64,000 nt of DNA. Origin: Pseudanabaena biceps (GTDB lineage: Bacteria; Cyanobacteriota; Cyanobacteriia; Pseudanabaenales; Pseudanabaenaceae). This document shows, piece by piece, positions 61,991 through 64,000 of this stretch. Each line of letters begins with the position of its first letter. Within the stretch, counting starts at the first letter, position 1. The notes beneath the pieces are model-generated. The model had not been told where the DNA came from and did no database searches. It saw only the letters and a list, made by a program, of their open reading frames with translations. The stretch is from NCBI GenBank assembly GCA_013361095.1, contig JAATWA010000001.1:3007001-3071000 (forward strand). Direction: 5' to 3'. The position numbers were made by a program, and so were the translations under genes.

Positions 61991-62835
61991 TGATTGATTT
62001 TAATATTTTGGAATGTCCAGTTTGTAAAAAGACTCAACACAAGAATTTATATAGTCTTGATAAAGGTAGACTTATAAAATGCCAGAATTGTCATTTAGCA
62101 TTTTATATTCCTCGTCCTACAGCAGAAGAATTATCTGATTTCTATAATCAACAATCTTATCGCAACGATTATGAACAGAGTGTCATGTCTAGTCATGATT
62201 TCACTGAAAATAGATATCTAGAGTTAAAAAAAATAATTGCTACATATCAACCCAATTTACTCAAGCAGTCAAATAAAACTTTTTTAGATATTGGTTGTGG
62301 TTTGGGTGATTTACTATCTCTTGCGATCGCAGATGGATGGCAAGTTACTGGTACAGAAATTTCTCCAATCGCTACCGAGCAATCTGACATCAACATTCGC
62401 GATCGCATTTTAATAGGAGATATTCTATCTTTAGATTTTCCAGAATCTTCTTTTGACTTGATTACTATCTATCATGTTATCGAACACTTGATTGATCCTA
62501 TGCACACCTTAATTAAAATGAGGAAATTACTCAAACCTGATGGTGTTTTGTTTGTTGAGACTCCAAATATGGGTAGTCTTGGGGCAAAGATAAAAGGTAA
62601 AGAATGGTCACATATTATTCCCCCAGAACATATTACTTACTTTGATTTGAGTTCTCTAGATTATGCGATAAGACATTCTGGATTTAATAACTGTAATGTT
62701 TTTACTAGCTCTCCTCAAGTAATAAAAAGTATAGAAAACTGGTCGAATCCTTATAAAAGTATCGCTGAATTTATTTATAAACTCATGCCAATTTTGGGAT
62801 TAGGTGCTACATTGCAATCTATAGCAATCAAGTAA
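61990..62835 (+). CDS. Zinc-ribbon SAM-dependent methyltransferase
   Basis: The 281-residue protein has an N-terminal zinc ribbon, CPVC (9-12) and CQNC (32-35), followed by a class I methyltransferase: FLDIGCGLGDLLSLAIADGW, TGTEISP, then FDLITIYHVIEHLIDPMHTL and LKPDGVLFVETPNMGS. Proteins of this type methylate sugars or polyprenyl-linked precursors. The start ATG overlaps the previous stop (TAATG). Confidence 0.9.
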   Translation: MIDFNILECPVCKKTQHKNLYSLDKGRLIKCQNCHLAFYIPRPTAEELSDFYNQQSYRNDYEQSVMSSHDFTENRYLELKKIIATYQPNLLKQSNKTFLDIGCGLGDLLSLAIADGWQVTGTEISPIATEQSDINIRDRILIGDILSLDFPESSFDLITIYHVIEHLIDPMHTLIKMRKLLKPDGVLFVETPNMGSLGAKIKGKEWSHIIPPEHITYFDLSSLDYAIRHSGFNNCNVFTSSPQVIKSIENWSNPYKSIAEFIYKLMPILGLGATLQSIAIK

Positions 62836-62851
62836 TTTTTTTGTAAAGTCT

Positions 62852-63970
62852 ATGAAAATTGGCGTAAACAGTTTGTTTCTTAGACCTAGTCAAGTTGGTG
62901 GTGCAGAGTTTTTGTTAAAAGGTCTGTTGATTGGATTATCAAAGATTGCAGATGTGGACTTATATATATTTATTAATCAAGAATTTGTGTTATGGCTACA
63001 AGAAATAAATCTAGATAATTCTGTCAATATTGTTCCTATCAAAATCTTGAACAATCGATTTATTAGTGAAGCTTTTCAACTCCCACTAATGGCTAGACAA
63101 TATAATCTTGATGGACTAATTAATACAAACTATTTTACACCTTGGAAATTTCTATCTAAAATTCCATCTACTACGATAATTCACGATCTTAACTACTTAC
63201 ATTTTCCACATCTCTTTTCTTGGTATAAAAAAATCTGGCTTAAATTAGCTCATAAAATGACTTTGTCCAATGCAGACAAAACAATAGCAATTTCTGACTT
63301 TGTGAATCAGGATATCAAAAAGAATTATGGATTTAAACATATACCTACTGTCATTCACAATCCAATTTTGTGGAGTCGTTTACAAGAATTATCCGTTCCG
63401 ATAGTTCATGAAATATTTATTTTATCCGTTGCTAATCATTATCAGCATAAGAACTTAGCAACTTTAGTAAAAGCATTTGCAAAAATGCCTAATTACTTAG
63501 ATAAGGTTAAGTTGATTTTAGTGGGTCAGTTACCTGATTCTCTAATGGGAATGCGTCGCGATCGCTGCGATGATATTCGTCAATTAGTTAAAGATTTAGG
63601 ATTAGAAGATCGGGTTTATATTACAGGTTACATTAGTGATCGCGAACTAGCTTGTTATTACCATCACGCAGCTTTATTTGCATTTCCATCAGTATTTGAA
63701 GGGTTTGGAATGCCACCAGTCGAAGCGATGGGAATGGGTTTACCTGTGTTGACTACCCGTTGCACTGCTATTCCTGAGGTGACGATGAATATGGCTGAGT
63801 ATGTAGATAATCCGATGGATATTAGTGAATGGTGCGATCGCCTTACAGAAATGCTAAACAATCGCGATCGCTATTTACCAACTGAATCCACAATCCAAAA
63901 AATTAGACAAGCCTATGAACCTGTTGAGATTGCTAAAAAGTATATTGATTTATTTCGTATTTTAGATTAA
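62852..63970 (+). CDS. Glycosyltransferase family 4
   Basis: The 372-residue protein is a GT-B enzyme with VGGAEFLLKGLLIGL in the N-terminal half and FAFPSVFEGFGMPPVEAMGMGLPVLTTRCTAIPEV in the C-terminal half, where the EGFGMPPVEA element holds the catalytic Glu. It resembles the mannosyl or rhamnosyl transferases of O-antigen loci. The last 30 bases after its stop carry no feature. It is the last gene in the window and the cluster may continue to the right. Confidence 0.92.
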   Translation: MKIGVNSLFLRPSQVGGAEFLLKGLLIGLSKIADVDLYIFINQEFVLWLQEINLDNSVNIVPIKILNNRFISEAFQLPLMARQYNLDGLINTNYFTPWKFLSKIPSTTIIHDLNYLHFPHLFSWYKKIWLKLAHKMTLSNADKTIAISDFVNQDIKKNYGFKHIPTVIHNPILWSRLQELSVPIVHEIFILSVANHYQHKNLATLVKAFAKMPNYLDKVKLILVGQLPDSLMGMRRDRCDDIRQLVKDLGLEDRVYITGYISDRELACYYHHAALFAFPSVFEGFGMPPVEAMGMGLPVLTTRCTAIPEVTMNMAEYVDNPMDISEWCDRLTEMLNNRDRYLPTESTIQKIRQAYEPVEIAKKYIDLFRILD

Positions 63971-64000
63971 TAACCTAAAGCTTAATCAATTGATATACCA

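Noticed and set aside
1..64000. CRISPR arrays and tRNA or rRNA genes
   Set aside because: I looked for regularly spaced direct repeats and for tRNA cloverleaf or rRNA sequence and saw none; this was by eye, not with a search tool.

Overview
The window is a cyanobacterial chromosome fragment. The evidence is a psaM gene (photosystem I), ycf46, flavodiiron flv3, a CyaC-type adenylyl cyclase, LL-diaminopimelate aminotransferase, a cyanobacterial HPP-family transporter, and frequent GCGATCGC (HIP1) octamers. Moderate GC, small intergenic palindromes and overall gene style would fit Pseudanabaena or a relative, but the genus is an inference.

Region 1 (1-46.4 kb) is housekeeping DNA in many short, mostly monocistronic units. 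In order it holds: a Rieske oxygenase cut by the left edge, aat, a membrane/coiled-coil protein with psaM upstream of it, a YbjN-like protein, a DUF39 homocysteine-synthesis protein, a dicarboxylate symporter, a FAH-family enzyme, a periplasmic amino-acid-binding lipoprotein, ycf46, pdhA, a saccharopine-dehydrogenase-like enzyme, lpxB, rpmI-rplT, thiD, a Uma2 nuclease gene broken by a stop codon, a GT2, cyaC, murE, a transposase remnant, ribD, ispH, a repeat-rich exported protein, valS, a pentapeptide protein, an exported beta-rich protein, a double-domain corrinoid adenosyltransferase, a Wzc-type tyrosine kinase, a CCB-like membrane protein, lysA, cdaA-uppS, an HPP transporter, flv3, a phosphoribosyltransferase, dapL and hisI. 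lysA, dapL and murE together supply and use meso-diaminopimelate for peptidoglycan; uppS makes the lipid carrier.

Nearly every intergenic gap in region 1 carries one or more long, near-perfect palindromes, about 40 in 45 kb. Most have a 3-nt apex flanked by GC (GC-GAA-GC, GC-TTT-GC and similar) and arms whose sequence differs from site to site while matching perfectly within a site. Three further repeats form a clear non-autonomous mobile family: about 131 bp, 13-bp terminal inverted repeats, two internal hairpins and an 8-bp direct repeat around each copy. Other short repeat families are also present.

Region 2 (46.5-48.0 kb) holds a DUF29 gene and two consecutive toxin-antitoxin pairs, BrnT with an Xre-type antitoxin and HicB/HicA.

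Region 3 (48.06-63.97 kb) is one co-directional polysaccharide cluster: a Wzt ABC ATPase, a DegT aminotransferase, a hexapeptide acetyltransferase, a GDP-fucose-synthase-like SDR, nine glycosyltransferases (including a GT11 fucosyltransferase and a GT8) and four methyltransferases. It is visibly more AT-rich, is tightly packed with overlaps, has no palindromes, and lacks GCGATCGC over about 7 kb. This suggests a horizontally acquired O-antigen or capsule locus next to the toxin-antitoxin block. The partner permease Wzm is not in the window.
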